Positions 1 through 8,500 of a DNA stretch of 64,000 bases are shown here, one piece after another. The notes below the pieces were generated by a model, which ran no database searches, was not told the origin of the DNA, and was given only the letters and a program-made list of their open reading frames with translations. The position numbers and the translations under genes are program-made. This DNA comes from JAWCNN01 sp038848005 (GTDB taxonomy: Archaea > Thermoproteota > Bathyarchaeia > Bathyarchaeales > Bathycorpusculaceae). The stretch covers positions 105,029 to 169,028 of the forward strand of contig JAWCNZ010000001.1 in NCBI GenBank assembly GCA_038848005.1. Direction: 5' to 3'. The stretch's first letter is position 1; the number at the start of each line of letters is the position of its first letter.

Positions 1-16
1 GATTTGTGGGAGTAAA

Positions 17-1375
17 TTGCTTAAGGAAGCTTGGACGCTTGCCATTGAAACCCTAAGCTGGATGGAAATGCACAAACTAAGCGAACGTCTAGCATTGGCA
101 AAAACAACGAAACAGTTAGGCATAGACAATGCAGACGCTGTACGGCTTGCGCATATGCTTGTATGCGAAACTGTTAGACGACAAAATTTCATAGACGCTT
201 ACATAAACAGCGTTTTAAAGCCAAAATCCATAAGCGAATTCAACTTTGGCATCCGAGCTTTCTTGAGGCTTTATGTTTACCAAACGCGAATAGCCAAAAA
301 CTGGGCGAAAATTGACGCTAAAGAAGCTGAAAACATTGTGGGTGTCACCCGCTCCATCCTCGGCTGGAAAACCTTGCGCAAAGTTGAACCTTTTTTGGGC
401 TTGTTGTTAACACAAAATCCAAGAATGGTTTCTGAAGGCTTAAGCGACGAAGAACGCGTTGGACTTACAACTTTTCATCCAGCATGGTTTGTAAAATACT
501 GTTTCAAATTGTTTGGAAGAAGCGAAGCCCTAAAACTTTTAGAGGCAAACCTTCAGCCGCCGCCAGTTTACATAAGGTTAAACACGCTTAAAGCAGAAGA
601 AAACATTATTTTAGAAAAAATCGCAGAAGAAGGCATCAAAACCGAGAAAGTTAAAGAATTAAAACATACGTATAAAGTTGTAAGCGTGAGGCGATCGTTA
701 ACCCGCACAAAAAGTTTCCAAGAAGGCTTATTTTACATTCAGGATAAGGCGAGCTGTTTCGCTGCCGAGGTGGCAAACCCAAAACCTGAAATGACTGTTT
801 TGGATGTTTGCGCTGCGCCCGGGGCCAAAACCACTTATTTGGCTCAGCTTATGCAGAACCAAGGCGCAATTTACTCTATAGATTATTCACGGCGTAGAAT
901 TGGTGTTTGGAAAATTGAAACGGCACGCATGGGTGTCGAAATTGCCACACCAATAATTGCGGATGCGTGTAACCCCTTGCCAGTAACGGTGGAAGCCGAC
1001 CTTGTGGTTTTGGACCCGCCATGTACAAGCACAGGCGCTTTTGGAAAGGCTCCGTCGGCTAAGTGGCGGCTTACAAGGCGTTCAATTGCTAAAATGGCTG
1101 AAATTCAGTGGCAAATGCTGAACAACTGTGCAGAAAAAGTCAAGCATAAAGGCGTTTTAGTTTATTCGACATGTAGCATAACAGCCGAAGAAAACGAAAT
1201 GCTTATTGAAAAATTCCTAAAATGGCACACGGATTTCTCGCTTGCGGCTATAACGCCTAAAATGGGTGTTTCTGGTTTAAGAGGGATGGAAAAATGCAGA
1301 AGACTTTACCCACACATGCACGGATGCAACGGATTCTTCATAGCAAAACTATTGAGGAGTAAACATGAAAGGTAA
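17..1375 (+). CDS. RsmB/NOP2-family RNA (cytosine-C5)-methyltransferase
   Basis: SAM-dependent m5C methyltransferase acting on rRNA or tRNA. A helical NusB-like N-terminal region (about residues 1-130) precedes the Rossmann domain. Motif I is VLDVCAAPGAKTTYLAQ (about 260), motif IV is LDPPC (about 332) with its catalytic-type Cys, and motif VI is YSTCS (about 384) with the second Cys, so the catalytic pair is complete. The first start is TTG at 17 behind GGGAG at 8-12. The frame is open to the window edge, so the true start may lie further left. Whether rRNA or tRNA is the target cannot be read from the sequence. Confidence 0.88.
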   Translation: MLKEAWTLAIETLSWMEMHKLSERLALAKTTKQLGIDNADAVRLAHMLVCETVRRQNFIDAYINSVLKPKSISEFNFGIRAFLRLYVYQTRIAKNWAKIDAKEAENIVGVTRSILGWKTLRKVEPFLGLLLTQNPRMVSEGLSDEERVGLTTFHPAWFVKYCFKLFGRSEALKLLEANLQPPPVYIRLNTLKAEENIILEKIAEEGIKTEKVKELKHTYKVVSVRRSLTRTKSFQEGLFYIQDKASCFAAEVANPKPEMTVLDVCAAPGAKTTYLAQLMQNQGAIYSIDYSRRRIGVWKIETARMGVEIATPIIADACNPLPVTVEADLVVLDPPCTSTGAFGKAPSAKWRLTRRSIAKMAEIQWQMLNNCAEKVKHKGVLVYSTCSITAEENEMLIEKFLKWHTDFSLAAITPKMGVSGLRGMEKCRRLYPHMHGCNGFFIAKLLRSKHER

Positions 1376-1392
1376 TACTTATAAGCATTACC
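1371..1392 (+). promoter_or_regulatory. Palindromic operator over the TATA box of vapBC
   Basis: A 22-nt dyad matches its own reverse complement at 20 of 22 positions (arms GGTAAT and ATTACC, centre CTTATAAG). The centre is itself a good archaeal TATA element; 26 nt downstream puts transcription start near 1408, just before the vapB ATG at 1415. It overlaps the stop codon of the upstream methyltransferase. VapB-VapC complexes typically bind such dyads to repress their own promoter. Binding here is inferred. Confidence 0.6.
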
Positions 1393-1414
1393 ATAGTATA
1401 TACATTTGATAAAT

Positions 1415-1642
1415 ATGGTCAAGGCAAGCGTTATTACGGTAAAGGTTCCTGAGGAATTAAAGAGAAAAATGAGAGAGGTCAATGTAAACTGGAGCGAATA
1501 TATAAGAAGCTCAATCCAGAAGAAGTTGGAAGAGCAAAGAGTGAAGGCAGCTTCCGCCAAGCTTGACGAGGTAAGGGCAAGAAGCAAAAACGTTGCAACA
1601 GAAGAATTAGTTGCGTGGATTAGAGAGAACAGGGAGAGATAA
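1415..1642 (+). CDS. vapB: VapB-type antitoxin
   Basis: Small antitoxin of 75 residues, 3 nt upstream of a PIN-domain toxin. The N-terminus (VITVKVPEELKRKMRE, then NWSEYIRSSI) has the strand-helix-helix pattern of ribbon-helix-helix antitoxins, and the charged C-terminal half would wrap the toxin. The ATG at 1415 is preferred over an in-frame TTG at 1406 because the likely TATA box places transcription start near 1408. It should autorepress through the dyad at 1371-1392. Confidence 0.82.
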   Translation: MVKASVITVKVPEELKRKMREVNVNWSEYIRSSIQKKLEEQRVKAASAKLDEVRARSKNVATEELVAWIRENRER

Positions 1643-1645
1643 AAT

Positions 1646-2077
1646 ATGCCCCAATATGTTGTTGATGCCAGCGTCATCGCAAAATGGATTCTGCCAGGGG
1701 AACCATACCAAGAAGTCGCTGTGAGATTAAAGGAAGATTTTGTATCTGGAATTGTGGAACTATGTGCACCCAACTTTATTGTTGAGGAGGTTGCCAAAGC
1801 CCTTTGGAGAGCAATAAAACTCGAGAGAATTTCTGAAAAAGATGCTGAAGAATCATTGAAAGCATTAAATGATATGAAAATAGAGCTTCACGAAACAGAC
1901 TGGGTTCAAGCAAGCCACGAGCTAAACATAGCATGCAAGCTGGACCTAACAGTTTATGATGCGGCATATCTTCTCCTTGCTAACAAAAGAAAAGTCAGTC
2001 TCATAACGGCAGACGAAAAACTATACGAAAAAGCAAAGCAACGCTTTAAAATTACACACATCAAAGAATATCCATAA
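1646..2077 (+). CDS. vapC: VapC-type PIN-domain toxin ribonuclease
   Basis: Mg-dependent endoribonuclease toxin of 143 residues, the usual PIN size. The acidic active site is visible: D7 in VVDASV, a Glu near 47 in FIVEEVAKAL, Asp near 105 in TVYDAAY and Asp near 122 in ITADEKL. It is translated 3 nt after vapB and neutralised by it. Targets of archaeal VapC proteins are usually tRNA or rRNA, but the specificity here cannot be read from sequence. All catalytic acids are present, so the toxin is probably active. Confidence 0.88.
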   Translation: MPQYVVDASVIAKWILPGEPYQEVAVRLKEDFVSGIVELCAPNFIVEEVAKALWRAIKLERISEKDAEESLKALNDMKIELHETDWVQASHELNIACKLDLTVYDAAYLLLANKRKVSLITADEKLYEKAKQRFKITHIKEYP

Positions 2078-2080
2078 ACT

Positions 2081-2995
2081 CTAACTATTTCCATAGAAGC
2101 GTTTATTTCCACTTTCTATTTTGCAGAGTGTTTCAAATATGATTTTTGCTGTTTGAACGGCTGAAATACCTTGGTCAAAGTTTGGCGCAATCTCTACGAC
2201 GTCAAAGCCCACAAGTCGTTTATCGCATATACCACATAAAATGTCCAACAGCGTGTGTGTTTCGATACCGTCTGGTTCTGGATTTTGCACTGCCGGGGCA
2301 TAAGCAGGGTCGAGAACATCCATGTCTATGGATACATAAAGCCTTTCGTATTTTGCCAATTTCTTTCTCAGTTGTTCTATAATGTTTTCGCTTCCCATTT
2401 TCCTTATTTGCTGAGTTGTGAAAAATTCTACTTCCGCTTTTCTTGCATAGTCAAGTTCTTCTTTGCAGACCGCTCTCGTGCCAATCTCGACGATTTTTGC
2501 GGGCTTCAACTCCTCATTTATTCTACGCATGAAAGTGGTATGTGAAAGTTTTAAGCCCATAAATTCGTTGCGCATGTCCAAATGCGCATCAAAACTTACC
2601 AAGGCTGTTTTTGTGCTTTTGTTTCCTAAACCTTTCACAACGCCGAATGTTATTGTGTGTTCTCCGCCGATGACTACTGGAATTTTCCCGGTTTCTAAAA
2701 TATCTTTTATGACAAGCGCCGTTCTTTCTAAAGTTTTTTCCGTGTCGGCGGACACGTGCAAATCGCCTAAATCATGCAACCGCAAATCCTCCACATCCAC
2801 TTCGGAGCGGAAGCTGTATGTTTCTATGTTGAGGGATGCTTGGCGGATGGTGTTTGGTCCAAACCTTGCTCCGGTTCGATAGGTGCTTGTAAAGTCGAAT
2901 GGAACGCCTAAAACCACATATTTCGCCTTTTCAAACGGCGTTTGGAAACCGCTGAAAAAGTTTGGTTGAGAAACGAAAAGTTCACGGTGGCTCAT
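2081..2995 (-). CDS. speB: Agmatinase (ureohydrolase)
   Basis: Hydrolyses agmatine to putrescine and urea in polyamine synthesis. The three binuclear manganese motifs of the arginase/agmatinase family are intact: GGEHTIT (about 108), SFDAHLDMR (about 135) and SIDMDVLDPAYAP (about 222). Length (304 residues) is normal. The FGP and ETYS segments near the N-terminus resemble agmatinases more than arginases. It converges with vapC, 3 nt apart. No speD or eIF5A gene lies next to it. Confidence 0.9.
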   Translation of the reverse strand: MSHRELFVSQPNFFSGFQTPFEKAKYVVLGVPFDFTSTYRTGARFGPNTIRQASLNIETYSFRSEVDVEDLRLHDLGDLHVSADTEKTLERTALVIKDILETGKIPVVIGGEHTITFGVVKGLGNKSTKTALVSFDAHLDMRNEFMGLKLSHTTFMRRINEELKPAKIVEIGTRAVCKEELDYARKAEVEFFTTQQIRKMGSENIIEQLRKKLAKYERLYVSIDMDVLDPAYAPAVQNPEPDGIETHTLLDILCGICDKRLVGFDVVEIAPNFDQGISAVQTAKIIFETLCKIESGNKRFYGNS

Positions 2996-3144
2996 TTGCT
3001 CTCTCCTTTTTGCTATGCTATTTTGACGGTTCGGTTCTAAACCTTTTCGCTGCTCTCGCTTTAGAAAACAGCCTAACTAACCTACATAAACATTAAATTT
3101 ATTAATGATTGCGTTATCCATTTCAGTTTAAAAGGCGGTTGCCA

Positions 3145-3495
3145 ATGTCGGTTAAGTCTAAACTCAAAATCGAAAACATTGGAATGTTTATAGCCTTCAT
3201 TTTTTACACAGTTGCTGGAATAATCTGTTTTATTGTTTTGCCCAGGGCGAATTTTCCACCACATCTTGGCATAATGGGTGTTTTAAACTTGATAACTGCC
3301 TATGGACTGTTTAAGAAAAGGTTTTGGGCAATTTGGGCTGTTGTTATGTTGTTCTTCATTGTTACAACGTTTTCGGCATTCACGCTTCTTTGTGATGGAG
3401 AGTTTCTGCTTACTGTAAGCGCTGTTGCCTACCTCGTTTTAACATGGGTTTTCACGGCTTATACAACAGCGAAAAGGAAAAAGCTAGAGGATTAA
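3145..3495 (+). CDS. Small four-helix membrane protein of unknown function
   Basis: Unrecognised protein of 116 residues. Four hydrophobic segments (roughly 13-36, 40-60, 63-85 and 88-108) predict an integral membrane protein, with a basic C-terminus (AKRKKLED). An ATG at 3145 behind GGCGG with 6-nt spacing is preferred over an in-frame TTG at 3109. Its last 12 nt overlap the 3' end of the convergent moeA gene. No functional motif is visible. Confidence 0.65.
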   Translation: MSVKSKLKIENIGMFIAFIFYTVAGIICFIVLPRANFPPHLGIMGVLNLITAYGLFKKRFWAIWAVVMLFFIVTTFSAFTLLCDGEFLLTVSAVAYLVLTWVFTAYTTAKRKKLED

Positions 3496-4737
3496 AGGCT
3501 TAAATAGCCTTACCTGCACTTCATCTCCGGCTTCAATAAACTGTTGGTTTTCGGCGATTTCCACAAACCCATCAGCACTTGTCAACGTTGTTATTGCTCC
3601 AGAAAGCCCAAACGGAACTGGTTCAGCCACCAAACGCCCTAACGCATCACGTTTCAACTTAACCATTATAAATGTGCGTCTTCCTTTGGCTGGAAACATC
3701 CTAACAGACGCAAAAGCCCTCGCCTTCAGAACCCCAAGCTTTTTTATGCCAGCCATGCGCTGGATAATTGGGCGAACAAGCAAGTAGAAAACAAGCAAGG
3801 CGGAAGTTGGATGTCCAGGAAGCGAAAAAACTGGTTTTTCATCTATTAGGGCAACGGTTGTGGGTTTTCCAGGTTTGATGGCGATTCCGCATAGGATGAC
3901 GCCTGGTTTTCCAAGCGAATTTAATGTTTGTGGTATAATGTCTTTTGGTCCAACGGAAACTCCGCCTGAAGTTATAACTATGTCTGCAACTTCTAAAGCG
4001 TGTTTTAATGCTTCCTGCAGTACAACGGCGTCGTCTGGAAAAACGCCGAGGTGGACGGGTTTGCCTCCATTTTCCAGCACGGCAACGCTTAGGCTGTAAG
4101 CGTTTATGTCGTAAATTCTTCCATATGGAAGTTTTCCGCTTGGCTCGGTTATTTCGGCGCCTGTTGAGAGTACAGCCACCTTTGGAATGGTGTAAACCTT
4201 GATTTTTGCCATTCCTAAAGCGGCCAAAACACCTATTTCCCGTGAACCCAAAAGTTGTCCAGTCTTAAGGATGGTTTCGCCTTTTTTGATGTCTGCTCCA
4301 GCTTTCATTACATTCTCGTTTTTCGTTACAGCACTGTAAACGTATAGCGCATCGTTTTCACGTTGCGTGTGTTCAGCCATTACAACGGCGTCTGCGCCTT
4401 CTGGCAGTGGTGCGCCAGTCACGATTTCAGCCGCTGTGCCATGTTCGACCGTGATTTTTGGCGGTTCTCCAACGTTCACTGTTCCACAAATTTTCAGTTT
4501 CACTGGATTGCTTTCTTCTGCGTCGAAAGTGTCTTCGGCTTTAACAGCATATCCGTCAACTGTTGAACGGTTGAATGGTGGAACATCAAGCGGAGCAATT
4601 ATGTTTTCTGCGAGAACGCGGTTATGGGCTTCCAAAAGTGGGATTTCTTCCACGCCTAAGGGTTTGGGCTTCAACTTTTCTTTTATAACCCTTTTCGCCT
4701 CTTCGTATGTGAGAAGTTTTCTAAACATTTTCGCCAA
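3484..4737 (-). CDS. moeA: Molybdopterin molybdenumtransferase MoeA (copy 1)
   Basis: Inserts molybdate (or tungstate) into adenylylated molybdopterin, the last step of the common cofactor pathway. The MoeA N-terminal signature PPFNRSTVDGYAV is followed by the MoCF-binding loop SGGVSVGPKD (about 250), then LPGHPTSALL and a C-terminal beta domain. Length (417) is normal. It overlaps the upstream moeA paralogue by 17 nt, so the two are co-transcribed and translationally coupled. Paired MoeA genes occur in many archaea; division of labour between Mo and W is a common suggestion but unproven here. Confidence 0.92.
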   Translation of the reverse strand: MAKMFRKLLTYEEAKRVIKEKLKPKPLGVEEIPLLEAHNRVLAENIIAPLDVPPFNRSTVDGYAVKAEDTFDAEESNPVKLKICGTVNVGEPPKITVEHGTAAEIVTGAPLPEGADAVVMAEHTQRENDALYVYSAVTKNENVMKAGADIKKGETILKTGQLLGSREIGVLAALGMAKIKVYTIPKVAVLSTGAEITEPSGKLPYGRIYDINAYSLSVAVLENGGKPVHLGVFPDDAVVLQEALKHALEVADIVITSGGVSVGPKDIIPQTLNSLGKPGVILCGIAIKPGKPTTVALIDEKPVFSLPGHPTSALLVFYLLVRPIIQRMAGIKKLGVLKARAFASVRMFPAKGRRTFIMVKLKRDALGRLVAEPVPFGLSGAITTLTSADGFVEIAENQQFIEAGDEVQVRLFKPLIL

Positions 4738-5980
4738 TCACTTCCACATTGTCAAATAGGTGCACCAAAACGGTTTCGCCCTCTTCTAAGCCTTCACGTT
4801 TTTCCGAAGCAATAACATACCCATTGGCTTTGGTCATCGTTGAAATTATTCCTGAACCGCGGGTGCTTATGGGTTCTGCTAAAAATTCGCCGTTTTGTTG
4901 GCGAACCTGGACGCGGATAAAGGTTTTTCTTCCAAGAGGGGTGTTAACTCGTCTGGTCAATTTTGCCTTTATAACTGGTCTATGTTCTTCATGTTTGAGC
5001 CCAAGCATCATGCAAATCAGCGGTCTGGCAAAAACTTCAAATCCGAAGATGGCGGCCACTGGGTTGCCAGAAAGAATGATTATGGGTTTTCCATTTGCCA
5101 CTGCTAAGGCTGTTGGCATGGCTGGGCGCATGGCTACTCCGTGAACGACCACGCCTGGATTTCCAATTTTGTTTACGGCTTCTGGAACAACGTCAGAAGC
5201 CCCAACGCTTGTTCCGCCAGTAGTTATTACGGCATCCGCCTTTTCGAGTCCAACTTTTATTTTCGCAATTATTTCGTTCACGTCGTCTTTCGAAATGCCC
5301 AAATCCACTGGTTCAGCGCCCAGTTCATGGCATAGTCCAGAAAGTATAAGCCTATTAACCTCGAAAACTTGGTTTTCCAATGGTTTTTCGTTTAAATCCA
5401 CAAGTTCGTCTCCTGTGGCTAAGATGGCGATTTTCGGCTTTTCAAAAACTTTAATTTTGGCTATTCCTAAAGCGGCTATTAAGCCTAAATGGTGTGGTTT
5501 TAAACGTGTTCCAACTTTTACGGCTATTTCCCCCTTTGAAACATCTTCTCCTTTCTTAGAGACATTTTCGCCCGGCGCAACAGAAACCCAAATTTCCAAT
5601 TCGTCGCCTGTTTGTCTTGTGTTTTCAAGCATTACAACGGCGTTTGCACCTTTTGGAATTGGGTTTCCAGTCCAAACACGCTTTGCTTCTCCGCTTTTTA
5701 ACGCTGGTTTTTCTGTTATTTTGAGGGTTTTGGGTTTAAATTGTGAAGCTTCAAAGGTGTCTTCGGCTTTGACGGCATATCCATCAACGGCTGAACGGTT
5801 AAACATTGGCAAATCTTCTTTGGCGGTTATGTCTTCTGCCAAAACACGGTTTAAAGCTGAACCTAAGGGAATGATTGTTGTTTTAGACTCTTTAATTTGG
5901 GTATTTGCAAGGAAGTTTTTTAATGCTTCGTTGATGGGTGTTAGTTTTTGAAAGCCTTTAAGTCGCACCAAAATTTGCAC
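4721..5980 (-). CDS. moeA: Molybdopterin molybdenumtransferase MoeA (copy 2)
   Basis: Second MoeA, 419 residues, first gene of the pair. Signature MFNRSAVDGYAV, the loop TGGTSVGASD (about 252) and LSGNPVAAIFGF are all present. Where copy 1 has LPGHPTSALL this one has LSGNPVAAIF, so the substrate-proximal loop differs. The GTG start at 5980 fits a leaderless transcript, because a TATA element sits at 6006-6012 and no Shine-Dalgarno sequence is visible. No other molybdopterin gene lies in the window. Confidence 0.92.
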   Translation of the reverse strand: MQILVRLKGFQKLTPINEALKNFLANTQIKESKTTIIPLGSALNRVLAEDITAKEDLPMFNRSAVDGYAVKAEDTFEASQFKPKTLKITEKPALKSGEAKRVWTGNPIPKGANAVVMLENTRQTGDELEIWVSVAPGENVSKKGEDVSKGEIAVKVGTRLKPHHLGLIAALGIAKIKVFEKPKIAILATGDELVDLNEKPLENQVFEVNRLILSGLCHELGAEPVDLGISKDDVNEIIAKIKVGLEKADAVITTGGTSVGASDVVPEAVNKIGNPGVVVHGVAMRPAMPTALAVANGKPIIILSGNPVAAIFGFEVFARPLICMMLGLKHEEHRPVIKAKLTRRVNTPLGRKTFIRVQVRQQNGEFLAEPISTRGSGIISTMTKANGYVIASEKREGLEEGETVLVHLFDNVEVIGENV

Positions 5981-6005
5981 CTATAGACGGCAATGTGGTA
6001 TGCGG

Positions 6006-6012
6006 TATAAAA
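6006..6012 (-). promoter_or_regulatory. TATA box of the moeA operon
   Basis: The minus strand reads TTTTATA here, centred about 29 nt upstream of the GTG at 5980. That spacing puts transcription start at or within a few bases of the start codon and explains the missing ribosome-binding site. Confidence 0.5.
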
Positions 6013-6042
6013 GGTGTTTCGTATAAGTTGTTCTGTTTAATT

Positions 6043-6073
6043 GTCGTCGCGTAAAACGAAAATTGACGACGAC
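6043..6073. repeat. Inverted repeat GTCGTCG/CGACGAC
   Basis: Perfect 7-bp arms at 6043-6049 and 6067-6073, separated by 17 nt, followed on the plus strand by TTTT. It lies between the moeA promoter and the 3' end of the methyltransferase gene. It could be an operator for moeA or part of a terminator; nothing distinguishes these. Confidence 0.35.
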
Positions 6074-6113
6074 TTTTGCTGGCGTGTGTTGGTGTTGCTG
6101 CCGAAATTTTAAC

Positions 6114-6132
6114 AACAACAAATTTTGTTGTT
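6114..6132. terminator. Dyad AACAACAAA-T-TTTGTTGTT downstream of the methyltransferase
   Basis: Two perfect 9-nt arms around one central base, 5 nt beyond the stop codon of the minus-strand methyltransferase at 6138. Position and T-rich flanks suit a 3' hairpin or terminator. An operator role is possible. Confidence 0.35.
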
Positions 6133-6137
6133 TTGGA

Positions 6138-6752
6138 TTAGCTTCGATAGCCGTATAGTTTGACGTATTTTGTGAAGTTTAATCTTGTGAATTGGAATTT
6201 TGAAATTAAAGATTGTTTTAATTTGAATCCTTCCTTTTTTAAAAGGTTTTTGATGAGTTTTGTGGGTGAGTTGGGTGCATCCCAAAATGTTAGGAAAATG
6301 GCGGAGTTGTTTGTGGTTACGCGGGATATTTCTTTTAAAGTTTTTTCAATGTTGCTTTTTGGTTTTATGTACTCCAAAACAGATAGACTTATAACAGCGT
6401 CAAATACTCCGCTTTTTAGTGGAAGGTCGGTTGCAGAAGCCAATATGAAGTTAAGGTTTTCTCTTTTTTCTCGGCAACGTTTCATCATTGCCTTTGAAAG
6501 GTCAACGCCCACAACGAAATCGAATAATTCTGTTAATGGAACGGTGAATAACCCGTTTCCACAGCCGATGTCAAGGAGCAAACGGCGTTTTTGACTTTTT
6601 CTGAAAATTTTGTAGATGGCTTTTCTACTTTTGTTTACCTGTTTTATTGGGTTTTTCAACGTTCCTCTCAATTCGATGTCGTCTTGTATTGTTCTTGCCC
6701 TGTCATCCCAAGCGTTTTTCTCTTCAATAATTCCATCGTAAGACTGAACCAT
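6138..6752 (-). CDS. Class I SAM-dependent methyltransferase, substrate unknown
   Basis: Rossmann-fold methyltransferase of 204 residues. Motif I is LLLDIGCGNGLFTVPL (about 59-74), the acidic ribose-binding loop is VVGVDLS, then SATDLPL and the post-II motif FDAVISLSVLEYI typical of Methyltransf_11 proteins. The ATG at 6752 has GGGAG 5 nt upstream. It starts 13 nt after the endonuclease IV-like gene and is probably the last gene of that operon. The substrate cannot be deduced. Confidence 0.8.
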   Translation of the reverse strand: MVQSYDGIIEEKNAWDDRARTIQDDIELRGTLKNPIKQVNKSRKAIYKIFRKSQKRRLLLDIGCGNGLFTVPLTELFDFVVGVDLSKAMMKRCREKRENLNFILASATDLPLKSGVFDAVISLSVLEYIKPKSNIEKTLKEISRVTTNNSAIFLTFWDAPNSPTKLIKNLLKKEGFKLKQSLISKFQFTRLNFTKYVKLYGYRS

Positions 6753-6765
6753 TCATTCTCCCACT

Positions 6766-7629
6766 TTAGCTTGCGACTTCCTTTTTAACCATGTCACGCA
6801 TTTTCATTGCATCCAAATCCAAAATCGGGCTTTCGCTTATGATTATGGGATTAAGCCCATATTCGGCTATTACTTTCGCAAACATAGCGAAGTCTGGTCC
6901 ATAGGCTGTTTCATCCATCACATGATGGCATTTTTCGCCCTTATCTGTAAACTCAACCTTTGTGAAATGACAATGCATGTTTTTAGCGGCGTCTGTTCCA
7001 AGACGTTTTTCAATTGTGTCCACAACCATGCGGAAATCATCCACGGTTTTGAATCGCCCTTTATCCCTTGCGTGTAAATGTGCCCAATCAATAACGGGTT
7101 GGGTTTGCTCAACCATTTCGCATAAGCTTAAAATTTCCTCTAAACTTCCAAACTGGGAGAGTTTACCCATGGTTTCTGGTCCAATTTTCACGCCTTTTAT
7201 TCCCATAGCCCTCATATTTTCTACAACCTCTTTTACGGCTTCTGAACAGCATGTGAAGGCTTCTTTTTGCGATTTTTTGCCGTAAAATCCGGCGTGAAAA
7301 ACCACCGTGTGCGCTTTCATCCACTCCGCCGCTGTTACGCATGCAATTAGGCGTTGTTTGCTTGCTTCCACAGTAGTCTTGTCACCGCAGAAATTTATGA
7401 AATACGAACCGTGAAGGCTAAGCCAAACATCATTTTCTTTTGTCTTCAAACCAAGTTTTTCAGCTTCTTCCCGCTTTATTTGTGGTTTTACACCCCAACG
7501 AACAGCTTGATACTCAAAAGCGTCAAGTCCCTCATCACGCAAAAGCTTTGGAACATCCGCCAAAGTTGCCTTCATAACCCTAAACGTTGGCGGAACTCCA
7601 GCTGGACCAAACCTTGGACGGTCAGCCAT
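6766..7629 (-). CDS. Endonuclease IV-like TIM-barrel protein
   Basis: Member of the xylose isomerase-like/AP endonuclease 2 superfamily. Metal-ligand positions of Nfo can be matched in order: LHGSYFIN, VFHAGFYG, GPETMGK, VIDWAHLHARD, HCHFTKVEF and ISESP, the last replacing the usual LETP. This suggests a trinuclear-zinc AP endonuclease or a close relative. The ATG at 7629 (MADRPRFGP) is chosen over a longer frame because that frame would run into the upstream membrane gene and GGCGG lies just before it. It is followed by a methyltransferase 13 nt downstream. Confidence 0.78.
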   Translation of the reverse strand: MADRPRFGPAGVPPTFRVMKATLADVPKLLRDEGLDAFEYQAVRWGVKPQIKREEAEKLGLKTKENDVWLSLHGSYFINFCGDKTTVEASKQRLIACVTAAEWMKAHTVVFHAGFYGKKSQKEAFTCCSEAVKEVVENMRAMGIKGVKIGPETMGKLSQFGSLEEILSLCEMVEQTQPVIDWAHLHARDKGRFKTVDDFRMVVDTIEKRLGTDAAKNMHCHFTKVEFTDKGEKCHHVMDETAYGPDFAMFAKVIAEYGLNPIIISESPILDLDAMKMRDMVKKEVAS

Positions 7630-7637
7630 TAAACCGC

Positions 7638-8417
7638 CTAACCCTTCCTTCTCTTTTTTGCGGCGACAACTTCCCCATAAAATAAAGCTGACAAAGCGGA
7701 AACCCAAGCTGCAACGTTTTGAAAAACCAAATACTTTCCATTGTTGTCCAATTCAGCTAGGGGCTTCGTCACGGCTCCCAGGCTTTGAGCGAAGTCTCCA
7801 AAGGCTGGAGCAACTGGCAAGAAAGCGTTGCCTATGACGCCAAGCGGCGCTAAAGCTTGCGCAATGCCTTTCATGGTGGTCAGCAGTGATGGATCGTTTT
7901 GGTAGGCGTTTGAAATGGTTTGGTGTGTGAGTTTTGGATATGCTAAAAGCGAAACAGTGAAGGCAAACACTAAGAAGACTAGAAAGACTGTTAAGGCGCT
8001 TTTTATTGTGGCTTTTGCAAAATGTATTTTTTGCCACACATATGCGACGCTTTTAATCCCTAAAAGCTTCGATTTTACCTTGCCAAATAATCTCTCTTTC
8101 TCCACCTTTGCACGGCGTTTTTCAGCTTTCGCCTTCGGCGGCGGTTCATGTGTTTTCACTGTTACGTGCCTTGTTAAATAAATCCATGTGAATGCCAAAA
8201 CTATTATTACTGCTGTTGGAACCAAATGAAACAGTGGGCTTATGACTAATGTAGCATTTTGAAAGCTCCATTGTATTGGGTTGTCGTTAACTCCGAGGTT
8301 TATTGCGTAAAGAACAACTAAGTATTCAATTAAAACCGCTGTTATCAAGAATAGTATTATGGCGGTTAACCCTTTCAGGGTTGTCCAGCGGATTATTAGG
8401 CGTTTTGGAGTTGACAA
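7638..8417 (-). CDS. Multi-pass membrane protein of unknown function
   Basis: Unrecognised protein of 259 residues. Two N-terminal hydrophobic segments (about 15-38 and 58-82) are followed by a strongly basic cytoplasmic stretch rich in Lys/Ala (about 90-125), one further membrane segment (about 140-160) and hydrophobic C-terminal stretches ending KKRRKG. TTG at 8417 is the only start, since an in-frame stop lies three codons upstream; GGTGA precedes it with 6-nt spacing. It sits 8 nt before the endonuclease IV-like gene and follows a tiny zinc-ribbon gene, suggesting one operon. Confidence 0.65.
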   Translation of the reverse strand: MSTPKRLIIRWTTLKGLTAIILFLITAVLIEYLVVLYAINLGVNDNPIQWSFQNATLVISPLFHLVPTAVIIVLAFTWIYLTRHVTVKTHEPPPKAKAEKRRAKVEKERLFGKVKSKLLGIKSVAYVWQKIHFAKATIKSALTVFLVFLVFAFTVSLLAYPKLTHQTISNAYQNDPSLLTTMKGIAQALAPLGVIGNAFLPVAPAFGDFAQSLGAVTKPLAELDNNGKYLVFQNVAAWVSALSALFYGEVVAAKKRRKG

Positions 8418-8500
8418 ACGCTTTCACCATTAACCGTTTGAAATATTTTGGGTTTCCTATTAAAAAATGTACTGTTAAGGCTTGAAACCAAAACGTGCTT

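Noticed and set aside
1306..1797. 163-codon minus-strand ORF across vapB
   Set aside because: Antisense to the RNA methyltransferase end, vapB and vapC, which have clear family motifs; the translation has no domain character.
5169..5951. 260-codon plus-strand ORF opposite the second moeA
   Set aside because: Mirrors the moeA codon bias (Ser/Pro/Thr-rich low-complexity translation) with no recognisable motif.
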